Assembly: GCF_023053635.1 (NCBI RefSeq)
Contig: NC_086185.1
Span: 5,489,001-5,553,000 of the forward strand
Direction: 5' to 3'
DNA: 64,000 nt
Source of the DNA: Elgaria multicarinata webbii
Taxonomy: Eukaryota > Chordata > Lepidosauria > Squamata > Anguidae
Shown here: piece by piece, positions 1 to 11,184 of the stretch
How positions within the stretch are numbered: the stretch's first letter is position 1
Layout: each line of letters begins with the position of its first letter
Notes under the pieces: model-generated
What the model was told of the DNA's origin: nothing
The model's database searches: none
The model's input: only the letters and a program-made list of their open reading frames with translations
Position numbers and translations under genes: made by a program

Positions 1-1737
1 CACCAGCTGGGACATGGCGTCCCACTGCTGCTTGCCCAGGTGGTGGACGCCCATGTCCCTGACCCTGAACAAGTCGTGGATGGCACGCTGTTGCTCCACC
101 ATCCGCTCCAGCATCAGGTAGGTGGAGTTCCAGCGTGTCACCACATCCTGCACTAGCCTGTGCTGCGGGAGATCAACTCCTCCTGCTTCTCCCGCAGCAA
201 GCGACTGCCCTTGACGCTGTGGTGGAAATGGCCTGCCACCTTTCTGCAGCTCTCCAGGAGGTTACGGATCCCGGACAGGGGACCGAGGTTGGGCTTGCTG
301 CTGCCCATCCCAAGGCCATCCCTCACCACCAGGTTCAAGACGTGCGCGATGCAGCGGACGCCCTCGAATCCGCCGTCGCGCACCGCCTTCACCATGTTGG
401 CTTCCCCGTCCGTGACCATGTAACCGCGGGTGACCTTCTGCCCAGCTAGCCACCCATCCACCATGCGGTTCATGGCCTCCGTAATCTCCGCTGCCGTGTG
501 GGACTGGTCCATCACTTGCGTGTGGAGGAGGGCCCAGCAGTAGCCCTCCTTGCCAGTCCCTGTAGTGCTGGATCCTTCCTGCCCCACGGCTGCCCACCAG
601 TGTGCCGTCAGGGACAGGTAAGCGTGCACTCCGCCCTCGCTGGACCAAATGTCCGAGGTGAAGTGCACCATCCGTGCCTCTGCCTGGCACAGACGACCCA
701 GCACTAACTCCCTGCAGGAACGGTACAGGGAAGGCACCACCCGCCTGCTCAGGGTGGTGCGACACGGCAGCTTATAGTATGGCACCACAAGCGCCATCAG
801 CCTCTTGAAGCCTGCGTTGTCGACGAGGCTGAATGGCTGGTCGTCCAACGCCACCATCTCACCGATTGACGTGGTGATCTGGGAGGGCGTTGGAAAACGC
901 CATCTTGTGGTTCCATACTTCCCCCACCCCATTTCCGGCAGGGTTGCCTGCCTAACCCTTGTGGGGATGGGAGATGGAGAGCTGAGACTGGAAGTGCCAG
1001 CAGCAGCAGCAGCAGCAGCAGCAGCCGCCTTCGGCTTTCCCCTGGAACCAGTCGCCTTGCCCGCCTCTTTCCCCAGCAAGACCGACTGGTGCTGCCTCTT
1101 AAGATGCATCTTCATGCTGCTGGTTCCATAATGCCCTGTCGATGAACCCCTGCTTAGGCTGAGTTTGCAGTGGCGACAGACAGCAAAGCGGGGATCCGCT
1201 CCCAACTCAAAGTGGTCCCACACGATGCTTGTCTTTCGTTTCCATGGTGACACCACCAATTGCCCGCCTGAGCTCTCTGGTGTTGCCACAGAAACAGGGG
1301 TGTGGGATGAGACTGGGGAGAGAGCCTCGGCCTGCTGCTGCTCCTCCTCAGCCCCCACATCCTGGAGGCCCACCGCCTCCTCCTCCTCCCCCCCCCTCCA
1401 CTGTGCTGAGGACCTCGTCTAGGTCCATCATCGGGCTCGTGGGCTGAAAGGAGAATGAAGGAGTTGGGGATACTCCTCCTCCTCTAATGGCACTGCTGCC
1501 ACGTGCCTCTTGCAAACGGGCACTTTTCCCATTCCCACCCTCAAAAAGAGAACGCCGGGCACAAGTTGCAGAAGAGAGTGGCTCTGCCTGCTGCTTGTCC
1601 TGCTTCTGTTTTGGAGCAGTCAGCCAAGGAGTTGCCCGTTTGAGTTTCACAGGATGAGAGGAAGCCTGCTTACTGCTGGCAGCCTGAGCCTTGCTGCTTT
1701 CAGCACGCCTGCTTCCTCTTTTCATGATGACTAACAA
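1..1737 (-). pseudogene. hAT (Ac-like) transposase with BED zinc finger, frameshifted and cut by window edge
   Basis: This transposase would bind the element ends and cut and join DNA. The longest open frame is 153-1373 (406 aa). A BED finger lies near residues 50-95 (WDHFELG, CRHC, HLKRQH). The hAT catalytic core follows, with the first Asp in FTSDIWSS, the second in MVTDGEAN, and the CIAHVLNLVV motif. An N-terminal frame (1348-1737, starting MLVIMKRGSRR) overlaps it in a different phase, so a frameshift probably lies in the G/C run near 1385-1400. A second frameshift near 160-180 ends the main frame. The adjacent phase continues to base 1 with TRWNSTYLML, typical of hAT proteins. A polyalanine run near residue 120 is coded by a GCN repeat. 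The C-terminal part with the last acidic residue and the dimerisation region is outside the window. Two frameshifts in about 1.7 kb suggest a fairly young pseudogene. Confidence 0.88.
999..1028 (-). repeat. GCN triplet repeat coding polyalanine in the transposase
   Basis: A run of CAG-type triplets on the + strand reads as about ten alanines on the minus strand. It lies in the linker between the BED finger and the catalytic core, a place where length change is likely tolerated. Confidence 0.75.
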
Positions 1738-1866
1738 AATATTAATACTACTAATACTATGTATAAGGTACTACTAAGAATATGTATAAGAAGAATATAA
1801 TATGTTTAAATGTAGGGAAATGGGACAAGAACAATAAAATATACTACTACTAATATGTATGAGAAT

Positions 1867-1869
1867 ATA

Positions 1870-1906
<37 letters not shown>
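1867..1906. repeat. (AT)n microsatellite
   Basis: An uninterrupted run of alternating T and A, about 40 bases, lies in the AT-rich upstream part of hAT element #1. Confidence 0.9.
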
Positions 1907-1908
<2 letters not shown>

Positions 1909-2007
1909 TACTAAGAATATCTACAAGAATATAATAATATGTTTTAGAATATTACTAATAAATGTAGGGAAATGGGACAAGAAATGGGACAACCACTACT
2001 ATAACAA

Positions 2008-3010
2008 GAACAAAATATGAATACTACTATGTATGAGAATGTATACTAATAGACTACTAAGCCTATGTAAAAGAATATAATAATAATATGTTTAAGAATA
2101 GGGAAATGGTGTGCGTATGCTTTCCCCAAAATGCTCAATCTGAGGCTGCCTGTTGAACTTGACAAAAGCAGCCCACTCCGTCGAAGTTACACAGAGAAGA
2201 AAAAGAGAATCAAATTTTTTTGGTATATTTGGTATATAGAAGATAGAAGGAAACACAATCAGGATTTAAGAGAGGGGAGGGGGGAAAAGAACCAACCACT
2301 ACTATAAGAAGAACAAAATATGAATACTACTAATATGTATGAGAATGTATACTAATAGACTACTAACGAAGACTATGTAAAAGAATATAATATAATATGT
2401 TTAAGAATAGGGAAATGGTGTGCGTATGCTTTCCCCAAAATGCTCAATCTGTGGCTGCACAAAAGCAGCCCACTCTGTCCAAGTTACACAGAGAAGAAAA
2501 AGAGAATCAATTTTTTTTGGTATATTTTGGTATATAGAAGATAGAAGGAAACACAATCAGGATTTAAGAGAGGGGAGGGGGGAAAAGAACCAACCACTAC
2601 TATAAGAAGAACAAAATATGAATACTACTAATATGTATGAGAATGTATACTAATGTAAAAGAATATAATATAATATGTTTAAGAATAGGGAAATGGTGTG
2701 CGTATGCTTTCCCCAAAATGCTCAATCTGTGGCTGCCTGTTGAACTTGACAAAAGCAGCCCACTCTGTCCAAGTTACACAGAGAAGAAAAAGAGAATCCA
2801 ATTTTTTTGGTATATTTGGTATATAGAAGATAGAAGGAAACACAATCAGGATTTAAGAGAGGGGAGGGGGGGAAAAGAACCAACCACTACTATAAGAAGA
2901 ACAAAATATGAATACTACTAATATAATATGTATGAGAATATATACTAATAGACTATGTGAAAGAATATAATAAAATATGTTTAAGAATATAAATGTAGGG
3001 AAATGGGACA
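2008..3010. repeat. Tandem repeat, about 297-base unit, 3.3 copies
   Basis: The marker GAACAAAATATGAATAC recurs at 2008, 2311, 2609 and 2899, giving periods of 303, 298 and 290. Each unit carries an AT-rich part, a segment with GCTTTCCCCAAAATGCTC, a purine-rich part with TTACACAGAGAAG, and a G-rich run. The array lies upstream of the transposase start. The related element at 48902-51485 has only about one diverged unit here, so the array expanded within this lineage. Short open frames inside it carry no recognisable domain. Confidence 0.9.
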
Positions 3011-4016
3011 AAAAGTGTGTGTATGCTTTCAAAAGAAAGCTTTCACAAAAGCAGAACAGTCAGGCTTTAATACAGGGAAGGGGGGGGGCAACCAACCCAA
3101 CCACACACTCCAAAATTCAAAAATAAAGTTTATATTAAATCAAAGTAAGGGGAAAACACAGGGCAAACTAAGCTACAAGTCAGAAAGAAGCAAACAAACA
3201 CACACACGCGCCAAACTAAACCTATCCTAATCTATCTCCAAAGTCCAAAGCAGGAGCACTAACTAACTAAGTGTTCCCTCCACGAACGCCAACCCACAAA
3301 GAGACACAAAACAGAAAGTTCTCAGGGTGGGTCTGCCTTAGTCCCCCCTCCAACGCTGGGATTGGAGGAGGATGCTTTCTGAGGAGATCAATTCTCATCA
3401 GGATTGGGAGTTGAATGTGCCTGTCATCGCTTCCAAAAAAATAAAAAAATAAATAAAAAAAACCCCAAACCCCGATTTTTAACAAAATATTGCACGTGAA
3501 CCACAGCACGCAGAAAGTTGAGAGTGGTCTCAAAATGACCCCCATCCACGACTCTCTGTGCACAAGAATTTTCAGAATGATAGCTTAAACCTCCCCCCCA
3601 GTTATCCCCGATTCTTTCCCTCAATGCAATCCTATGGGCGAAAAGCCAAAACGCAGTTTGAGCCGCGCGGTTGACCCGATTTTCAAAAAAATATAGCACG
3701 CGACACGGACAACGCAGAGAGGTGAGAGTGGTCTCAAAATGACCCCCATCCACGACTCTCTGTGCACAAGAATTTCCAGAGCGATAGCTTCAAAAACATC
3801 GTAGTTATGCGCGATTATTTGCCGCAATGCAATCCTATGGCGAAATGTTTTCAAGATGGCGACCGGAGCGCTCCGCCTGAACTCGGAGCTCCGAAAAATG
3901 GTCGCTTCTCTTCGCCTTGCTTCTAGGGGGTCCACGGTCCGCTCCTACTCCGCCTCTGGGTAAGGCGGAGCAGGCCAATCCGCTACTGCTTCTACGCTCC
4001 TAATCGGAGCGGATCA

Positions 4017-4775
4017 CACCCCTACTAACTAACTAAGTGTTCCCTCCACGAACGCCAACCCACAAAGAGACACAAAACAGAAAGTTCTCAGGGTGGGTCT
4101 GCCTTAGTCCCCCCCTCCAATACTGGGATTGGAGGATGATGCTTTCTGAGGAGATCAATTCTCATCAGGATTGGGAGTTGAATGTGCCTGTCATCGCTTC
4201 CAAAAAAACAAAACAAAAAACAAACCCTGATTTTTTAAAAAATATTGCACGTGAACCACAGGACGCAGAAAGTTGAGAGTAGTCTCAAAATGACCCCCAT
4301 CCACGACTCTCTGTGCACAAGAATTTTCAGAACGATAGCTTAACCCCCCCCAGTTATCCCCGATTCTTTTCCACAATGCAATCCTATGGGCGAAAAGCCG
4401 AAAACGCCGTTTGAGCCACGCGGTTGACCCGATTTTCAAAAAAATATAGCACGCGACCCGCACGACGCAGAGAGGTGAGAGTGGTCTCAAAATGACCCCC
4501 ATCCACGACTCTCTGAGCACAAGAATTTCCAGAATGATAGCTTCAAAAAGAACGTAGTTATCCGCGATTATTTGCCGCAATGCAATCCTATGGCGAAATG
4601 TTTTCAAGATGGCGACCGGAGCGCTCCGCCTGAACTAGGAGCTCCGAAAAATGGCCGCTTCTCTTCGCCTTGCTTCTAGGGGTCCGCGGTCCGCTCCTAC
4701 TCCGCCTCTGGGTAAGGCAGAGCAGGCCAATCCGCTACTGCTTCTACGCTCCTAATCGGAGCGGATCACACCCCT
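4017..4775 (-). mobile_element. hAT element #2, right-terminal part (host of element #1)
   Basis: Sequence from CTAACTAACTAAGTG (4017) to the terminus ...CACACCCCTA (4775) repeats 3262-4016 of element #1 with only scattered differences. The break coincides with the end of element #1 and starts at CTAACTAA, an 8-base stretch that also occurs at 3262 inside element #1. This is what an insertion of #1 into #2 with an 8-base hAT target duplication would leave. A simple tandem duplication of the right end is the alternative. The rest of #2 would lie left of the window. Confidence 0.8.
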
Positions 4776-4895
4776 AGTTTCAACCTCAATAAATGTGCCA
4801 TTGTGGCGTTATCCCCTTCAGTGCTGTAAGTTTTTGAGTTAGAATCGCCTTACTTCGCCACAGACGCTCTATTGCCAATGTCTCGGCATGTCTTC
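4776..4895 (+). repeat. 5' LTR remnant (3' part only)
   Basis: It matches 9900-10014, including the AATAAA and the downstream ...CCACAGACGC. It begins abruptly at the terminus of hAT element #2 and ends where an L2 begins. Confidence 0.5.
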
Positions 4896-5845
4896 CAGAT
4901 ATCTCAGCTTGGTTGCTTCATCGTCGTTTGAAACGTAATAAGGCAAAGACTGAATTGCTTGTTTTTCCTCCTAAACCTTCTCCTCATCTCTCTTTCTCGC
5001 TTACTGTCAATAATGTTACACTTACTCCAGTCAAGGAAGCTCATAGTCTTGGCTTTATATTTGATTCCTCACTCTCCTTTATTCCTCATATTGAGACAGT
5101 AGCTAAATCCTGTCGTTTTTTCCTGTATAATATTGCCAGGATTCGATCATTTTGTCTGTCTCTTCTGCCAAGACTCTTGTTCATGCATTGGTTATTTCTC
5201 GGTTGGACTACTGCAACCTTCTTCTCTCTGGCCTTCCTTCTTCTCACATCAGTCCGTTGGTTTCTGTTCACCACTCTGCTGCTAAGATCATCTTCTTGGC
5301 TCGCCGCTCTGACCATGTTACTCCACTTCTGAAATCTCTTCATTGGCTTCCAATTCACTTCAGAATCCAATATAAACTTCTCCTGTTGACCTACAAAGCT
5401 TTTCACGGTCTAGCTCCCTCCTATCTTTCCTCTCTCATCCCACACTATTGCCCTGCTCGTGCTCTTCACTCCTCTGATGCCATGTTTCTCGCCTGCCCAA
5501 GGGTCTCTACTTCCCTTGCTCGGCTTCGTCCATTTTCTTCTGCTGCCCCTTACGCCTAGAACGCTCTTCCAGAACATTTGAGAACTACAAGTTCAACCGC
5601 AGCTTTTAAAGCTCAGCTAAAAACTTTTCTTTTTCCTAAAGCTTTTAAAACTTGATTTTGTTCTGACTTTTATACTGCCTGTTTGGTGCATTCTCTTCCC
5701 CTCCTTATTGTTTTATTATGATTTTATTAGAATGTAAGCCTATGCGGCAGGGTCTTGCTATTTATTGTTTTACTCTGTACAGCACCATGTACATTGATGG
5801 TGCTATATAAATTAATAATAATAATAATAATAATAATAATGTCAA
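4893..5845 (+). mobile_element. L2-type LINE, 3' part of ORF2 and tail
   Basis: Two overlapping open frames (4913-5332 and 5152-5559) read as the C-terminal part of an L2 reverse transcriptase. Motifs include NKAKTELLVFPPK, ISRLDYCNLLLSGLP, LKSLHWLPI and LLTYKAFHGLAPSYL. A frameshift near 5150-5300 joins them. A TAG stop interrupts the end (AAPYA then NALPEH). The 3' end ACATTGATGGTGCTATATAA with an (AAT)n tail is the hallmark of this subfamily and recurs at 10607, 10919 and 27285. It is 5' truncated and inserted at or just after the 5' LTR remnant. Confidence 0.9.
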
Positions 5846-5972
5846 AAGATTCCTTAGAAGTGGGTGTAAGTCTCATTAGAACGTGTGCAAGTTTGTACAC
5901 GGGTCTAATGAGAGCACATCACGTAATAGATCTGCTGGAGAATGTGGGCAGACACGCATCTGTTCATACACA

Positions 5973-5974
<2 letters not shown>

Positions 5975-6009
<35 letters not shown>

Positions 6010-6035
6010 TATATAGCACCATCAATGTACAGTAT
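5975..6035 (-). mobile_element. L2 tail fragment, inverted
   Basis: (ATT)n followed by ATATAGCACCATCAATGTACAG is the reverse complement of the L2 3' end seen at 5800. It faces the upstream L2 tail about 130 bases away. Confidence 0.75.
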
Positions 6036-6227
6036 AGAGGTTCACTGTATGAATGCTTTCTTGTTTTCTGTTTCCAGTGCTGGGTAACACCAATGTGTTT
6101 GAAGTAATATTGCATGCAAAATGTTTTGCTTAGCCTAAATGTTTGCTAGAACTGTGATTTTAGAAACTGCTTTTTAGAACTGCAAAAATTAGAATTGCTA
6201 GAATTGTTTTGCAAGGCCTTGGTGTCT

Positions 6228-7371
6228 TGGTGTGTTGAAGGGGCTCTCCTTGTGCCTTACAAGGGACTACCCAATGCGTGTAATTTTTGTCTACTCTCTG
6301 GTGGCTGCACTTTGAGACTATTTAGAATCATAGAATAGCAGAGTTGGAAGGGGCCTACAAGGCCATCTAGTCCAACCCCCTGCTCAATGCAGGAATCCAC
6401 CCTAAAGCATCCCTGACAGATGGTTGTCCAGCTGCCTCTTGAAGGCCTCTCTTAATAGATTAGAGAGAAAACTAGGTTAATTTTTAAATTTAATTCAGGT
6501 TTGAGGTAGACTCTTCTTGCCGTTGGAGGCTCTATTTTTGAAGTTTTTCTGGTATGAACAGCTTGCTTATCAGGAAGCAACAGCTGGTTTGCAAACACAA
6601 TGTTTTCTTTACTAGACTTTGCTACTAGTTCAGAAGACAAAGCAAGTTTTGCTTCATGCTCTTGAGAACTTTCTTGTTGTTTTATGCAGCATTCTTTAAC
6701 AAGCTTTATATTTTTAATTTCTATTTCTGAGCATGCCATAGGAGTTTCTTTACAACTTGGCATGGCAGAAACATTCAATTGGGTTTTCTCTTGAACTTGA
6801 GATTGAATTGGGGGAGCTTTTAAAACTGGTTGTTCTATGGGCTTACTTGGCTCTGTAAGTGAAGCTTCAGTTTCTCTAGCGGTGCACTAGACACAGCAAG
6901 AGATTGCTTAGGAGAGTTTTGGGGGGCAGTTACAGTATTGCTTCTCTCTGTAGCTAAGGTTTTAGGGAGAGTCTGCATTTCTGTTTGCTGCTTTGGGGAG
7001 TCTAGAAACTCCTATGGCATGCTCAGAAATAGAAATTAAAAATATAAAGCTTGTTAAAGAATGCTGAATAAAACAAAAAAGTTCTCAAGAGCGTGAAGCA
7101 AAACTTGCTTTGTCTTCTGAACTAGTAGCAAAGTCTAATAAAGAAAATATTGTGTTTGCAAACCAGCTGTTGCTTCCTGATAAGCAACCTGTTCATACCA
7201 GAAAAACTTCAAAAATAGAGCCTCCAACGGCAAGAAGAGTCTACCTCAAACCTGAATTAAATTTTAAAATTAACCTAGTTTTCTCTCTAGCCACCAGAGA
7301 GTAGACAAAAATTACACGTATTGGGTAGACCCTTGTAAGGCACAAGGAGAGCCCCTTCAAGACACCAAGAC
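6228..7371. repeat. Inverted repeat inside the LTR-element interior
   Basis: The left arm (about 6228-6748, enlarged by a CR1 insertion) and right arm (about 7008-7371) are reverse complements with few differences. They are separated by about 260 bases. Both arms carry the same protein-like stretch, with peptides KENIVFANQLLLPDKQ and KIEPPTARRVYLKPELN, on the minus strand in the left arm and the + strand in the right. I do not recognise the protein. The simplest reading is an inverted duplication within the old LTR-element interior. Confidence 0.8.
6323..6452 (-). mobile_element. CR1 LINE 3' end
   Basis: It reads as the typical CR1 3' terminus in reverse, with AGAATCATAGAATAGCAGAG and ATCCCTGACAGATGGTTGTC. 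It lies in the left arm of the inverted repeat and explains why that arm is longer. Confidence 0.93.
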
Positions 7372-8055
7372 AGAGCATAGCATTTGCCTAACTAAAGCTA
7401 AGAGTGTCCTTAGCTTGCAGTCCAAAGAATGGAAAGTAAAGCCCCCTGACTATAAGCCTTTTTCAATTGCAATTACTCAGTCAAGCTTTGCACAAAGAGC
7501 ACCAGTAACTTTCAGAGTAATTGCTTTAGTTTTCTTTATTCTAGCCAGCCATGCAAGTATGTTTAAAGAACAAGAAATGCTGCCACCCCCAAAGCCCCCT
7601 GATTGAAAGTTTCACTCAGCTTTAACTAGCCCTTGGCAGCCTAGCCAAGAGCATGTGCAGAGTAAAAACTTAGCCTCTAAATCTTAAGGAGAAAAAAAAA
7701 GAGATGCACAGATTCATGTACATAGTTATTGTTTTGTTATTGCTCTTCATCCAGCAATGAAGAAAGTCCACACCTCTTTGTAGTTAATTTCCTATGCAGG
7801 TTTTTGCCAACACCATCATAACCCTAAAGAGATGCAAGAAGTCTTCTCAGAAAAGTAATAATGAAAGATGGAACCCAGATGAACTGCAGTACAGAAGACC
7901 AGAGTCCATATGACACCAGTTGCCAAAGTCCAGATGACTTCCAGCATCCAAAGACTACAAGAGCCCCAAAACAAGCAGCTACCCAATAATTCCATATAGA
8001 CGATTTGCTCGTCAGTGAGAAGACCCACAATAGACTGTATGCAGCGTTCCAGATA
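7372..8055 (+). other. Decayed interior of the LTR fossil
   Basis: AT-rich sequence continues the right arm of the inverted repeat. It has short open stretches (for example 7415-7606) but no domain I recognise. It is assigned to the LTR-element interior by position only. Confidence 0.3.
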
Positions 8056-8665
8056 ACTTAGGCCATTGCTAGACGAGGCCTTAGCGCGCTGCGAGGCCCG
8101 GTTTCCCTGCTGTGCGTGCAGATGACGCACAGGGGAATCCGGGCCCAGGCCACGCCGAGACCTGGTTAAAGGCGCCATAAGCAAAGTCGCCTATGGCGCG
8201 CCCTTTCTGCAGTCCCGGCCTGAGGCCGAGACTGCGGAAGGTCTAGCAGCATCCATGGCTTTTTGCGGCAATTCACTTGCTCATGAGTAGCCGGGAAAAG
8301 CCACGGCGGGAACAGTGCGCCGGGAGGGGATCCGGGGGGGGGAGGCCAGACCGGCAGGAGAGGGGGACAGGAAGGGCGGCGGAGACAGACAGGCAGCACA
8401 AACACACACGGGAGGATGACTGGGAGGGCGGCGCGGACATCGGGGCTGGGGAGGGAGGGTGGGGAAAGAGTAGGCAGGGGGACTGGGGGGGAATCAGGAG
8501 CGGGATGGGGGTTTAATTTTTTTAAAAAACCTTACCTGCTGCGTTGTCTTCGGGGCGCATGTGGCCCCTTCAAAACAAAACAAAAAATGGCAGACACTGC
8601 AGGGATAGCGTCTTCCCTGCGGCTTCTGCGTCTGGAGCCGGGGCGACGCACATTGCAAGAAAACT
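8056..8665 (+). mobile_element. Non-autonomous DNA transposon, family with GGCCATNGCTAGA end
   Basis: A GC-rich block begins TTAGGCCATTGCTAGACGAG, contains a dense CpG part, then a T/A run and a part ending near 8660. The start and internal layout (AATTTTTTTAAAAAAC, then GCGC-rich sequence) resemble the split element at 17931 and 22491. Short open frames on both strands here are by-products of high GC. The superfamily is not determined, because the right end is not clear. Confidence 0.55.
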
Positions 8666-9246
8666 TGCTTTTGAAGAAGCTCTAGAAATTTCAGTCCCAT
8701 CAAGAACTGATATCTCAGCTGAATAAAAATAGAACTTTGAGTGAAATTGTTTTACTCCTGTATAAAGAAAGATGTGCTCTCTTCCAATTGTTGTTTTTCC
8801 AAAACATTTAGAGTGTTAATATTGTGAAGTTTACCCCATGCTTCCCTCCTTAATAGCAAGTTTCTTTGTCTATCCTAGTACATTCAACTCTTCTTCCATT
8901 CCCTCCACCAGCTAATCACCATACATAGGCAGTCACACATAAGCAATAAGCAAGAATGAAAGAATCATATAAAATGTGTTCCCCCACCTCAGAAAGAATA
9001 TGGTTAAGTGCCACAGTTTTTATACTGTCAGTAGTATTGTGTATTGTCAGATTATCACTTTTGTGTTTTCAGCATGAACATGTTTTTGCAATACTGTATC
9101 CTGTTTTAAGGATAAATTCTAATTGGCTATAAAGTCTAATTAGAAAGAGTAGTTACTATGATTCTAGACCAGTGAAATAAGTCTCCAGTTCCAACCTGTA
9201 TAATTGTTGTGATGACGCCACCAATAAGATTGGTTTGTCATCAATG
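8666..9246 (+). other. LTR-fossil interior and purine tract
   Basis: AT-rich sequence without recognisable genes. It ends in a G-rich purine tract (AATGGGGGGAG) directly before the 3' LTR. Confidence 0.35.
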
Positions 9247-10014
9247 GGGGGAGTTGTTACAAGGTAGCTTCTGTGAGCAGTACTGACTCCATTTTGAAGT
9301 GACCCAAAACCCCACCTATAGACTGCGAGCATTCACAGAAGGCCTAGGTCGAGTAACTATTTCCTGATAGACGTCTTCAAATGCCTTCCCCAGAGACAAA
9401 GGTAGGGGTAAAACTAAGCAGAATATGAATGCTGGATGGCAAGAGTTTTATCTGGTCATACACATGCTAATGTAGCCCTGTTGCTGAACTCCAAGCTGCA
9501 TCAAGTACAGCCATCATCCCCAAATCACCCTCTTTTGTTCCCATAGCAAGTAGACCTTTAAACAAGATCATACCAAGACCCCCTAAAGGGGGAGGGGAAA
9601 GAGAGGCTAGCTTCTTCTTTTTGAGCTTACTACAGATTCCAGCTTGCGAGAGCAAGCTGCCATGCTTTGCCTCGCTGCTTTCCTTTCCTCTTCACCTAAG
9701 ACCAAGAGTTGCAATGCTCCACAGTTCTGCTTTACAAGAAAGGGCTGCAGCCCAAGGAGAGGTATATTGCCATTAAAGATTCCCTCTACTCTTTCCCCTG
9801 CTGTCTCTGTGTGTATGCTCTTAAGTCTCAAAAGGTCTATTTTTCAATCTTGAAACTTGCTCAGCTAATTTCCCCAAAACTAGCTTGTGCCTTTGTATTT
9901 GTTTCAACCTCAATAAATGTGCCATTGTGGCGTTATCCCCTTCAGTGCTGTAAGTTTCTTGAGTTAGAATCACCTGACTTCGCCACAGACGCTCTATTGC
10001 CAATGTCTCGCGCC
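9247..10014 (+). repeat. 3' LTR of the fossil element
   Basis: It begins TGTTACAAGG after a purine tract and contains AATAAA near 9911. It ends near 10014 where hAT sequence starts. The last part repeats at 4776-4895. Short frames inside are not genes. Confidence 0.5.
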
Positions 10015-10606
10015 AAGCTAAATCCTAATCTATCTCCAAAGTCCAAACACAGCAGCAGCACCTATAACTAACTCCTCTCTCTACGAACGCCAACCCACAA
10101 AGAGACACAAAGCAGAAAGCTCTCAGGGTGGCTCTGCCTTAGTCCCCCCCTCGAATGCTGGGATTGGAGGATGCTTCATGAGGTGATCAGTTCTCATCAG
10201 GATTGGGAGTTGAATGTGCCTGTCATCGCTTCAAAAAAAACAAACAAAAAAACCCAAACCGCCGGTTTACCGTGCTGTCCCTGTTTGTTGACCCAATTTT
10301 TTTAAAAATATAGCACGTGAACCGCACCACGCAGAGAGCTGAGAGTAGTCTCAAAATGACCCCCATCCACGACTCTCTAAGCACAAGAATTTTCAGAAAG
10401 ATAGCTTCAAAAACAACACAGTTATCCCCCTTTCTTTTCCGCAATGCAATCCTATGGGCGAAATGTTTCAAGATGGCGATCGGAGCGGTCCGCCTGAAAG
10501 AGGAGCTCTGAAAAATGGGCGCTTCTCTTCGCCTTGCTTCTAGGGGTCCGCGGTCCGCTTCTACTCCGCCTCTGGGCAAGACGGAGCAGGCCAATTCGCT
10601 CCTGCT

Positions 10607-10880
10607 CACACTATTGCCCCGCTCGTGTTCTTCGCTCCTCTGATGCCATGTTTCTCGCCTGCCCAAGGGTCTCTACTTCCCTTGCTTGGTTTTGTCCATT
10701 TCCTTCTGCTGCCCCTTATGCCTGGAACGCTCTTACCCTACCCTGTACCTGTTTGCATTCTCTTCTCCTCCTTATTGCTTTACTAGGATTTTATTAAATT
10801 GTAAGCCTATGCGGCAGAGTCTTGCTATTTACTGTTTTACTCTGTACAGCACCATGTACATTGATGGTGCTATATAAATA

Positions 10881-10918
<38 letters not shown>
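10607..10918 (+). mobile_element. L2 LINE 3' end, internally deleted, with (AAT)n tail
   Basis: It matches 5447-5830 (TGATGCCATGTTTCTCGCC through ATTGATGGTGCTATATAAAT) but lacks a middle stretch. It interrupts hAT element #3. Confidence 0.9.
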
Positions 10919-10919
<1 letters not shown>

Positions 10920-11184
10920 TACAAGTTCAACCGCAGCTTTTAAAGCTCAGCTAAAAACTTTTCTTTTTCCTAAAGCTTTTAAAACTTGATTTTGTTCTGA
11001 CTTTATACTGTTAGTTTTACCCTACGCAGTGCCTGTTTACCCTACCCTGTGCCTGTTTGCATTCTCTTCCCCTCCTTATTGTTTTATTATGATTTTATTA
11101 GAATGTAAGCCTATGCGGCAGGGTCTTGCTATTTACTGTTTTACTCTGTACAGCACCATGTACATTGATGGTGCTATATAAAGA

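Larger units (their letters stand above)
1..4016 (-). mobile_element. hAT element #1 with transposase gene; left end outside window
   Basis: This hAT-superfamily DNA transposon has its transposase on the minus strand. The right terminus ends ...GATCACACCCCTA at 4016. It reads inward as TAGGGGTGTG, the same terminal repeat as the two complete elements at 48902 and 53312. From right to left it contains a GC-rich subterminal block, two diverged copies of a roughly 240-base block, a T/C-rich stretch, about 300-base AT-rich tandem repeats, and the transposase. It is directly followed by CTAACTAA (4017-4024) and then by sequence that restarts inside the same family, which suggests insertion into another copy. 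The left end and the left 8-base duplication lie outside the window. Confidence 0.85.
4776..10014 (+). mobile_element. Fossil LTR element (endogenous retrovirus or LTR retrotransposon), broken and invaded
   Basis: Two pieces alike over about 115 bases (4776-4895 and 9900-10014) bracket this stretch. The right one belongs to a roughly 770-base unit starting TGTTAC directly after a purine tract (about 9236-9246), the usual arrangement of polypurine tract and 3' LTR. An AATAAA lies near the 3' part of both. The left LTR is cut by hAT element #2. The interior holds L2, CR1 and small DNA elements and an inverted rearrangement. I recognise no gag, pol or env domain, so the class is unresolved. It is heavily decayed, with many breaks. 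The LTR pieces look about 96% alike by eye, suggesting moderate age. Confidence 0.5.

Noticed and set aside
2008-3010. CRISPR-like or satellite array
   Set aside because: Units are about 297 bases, have no spacers, and lie within one transposon, so this is an internal tandem repeat of the element.
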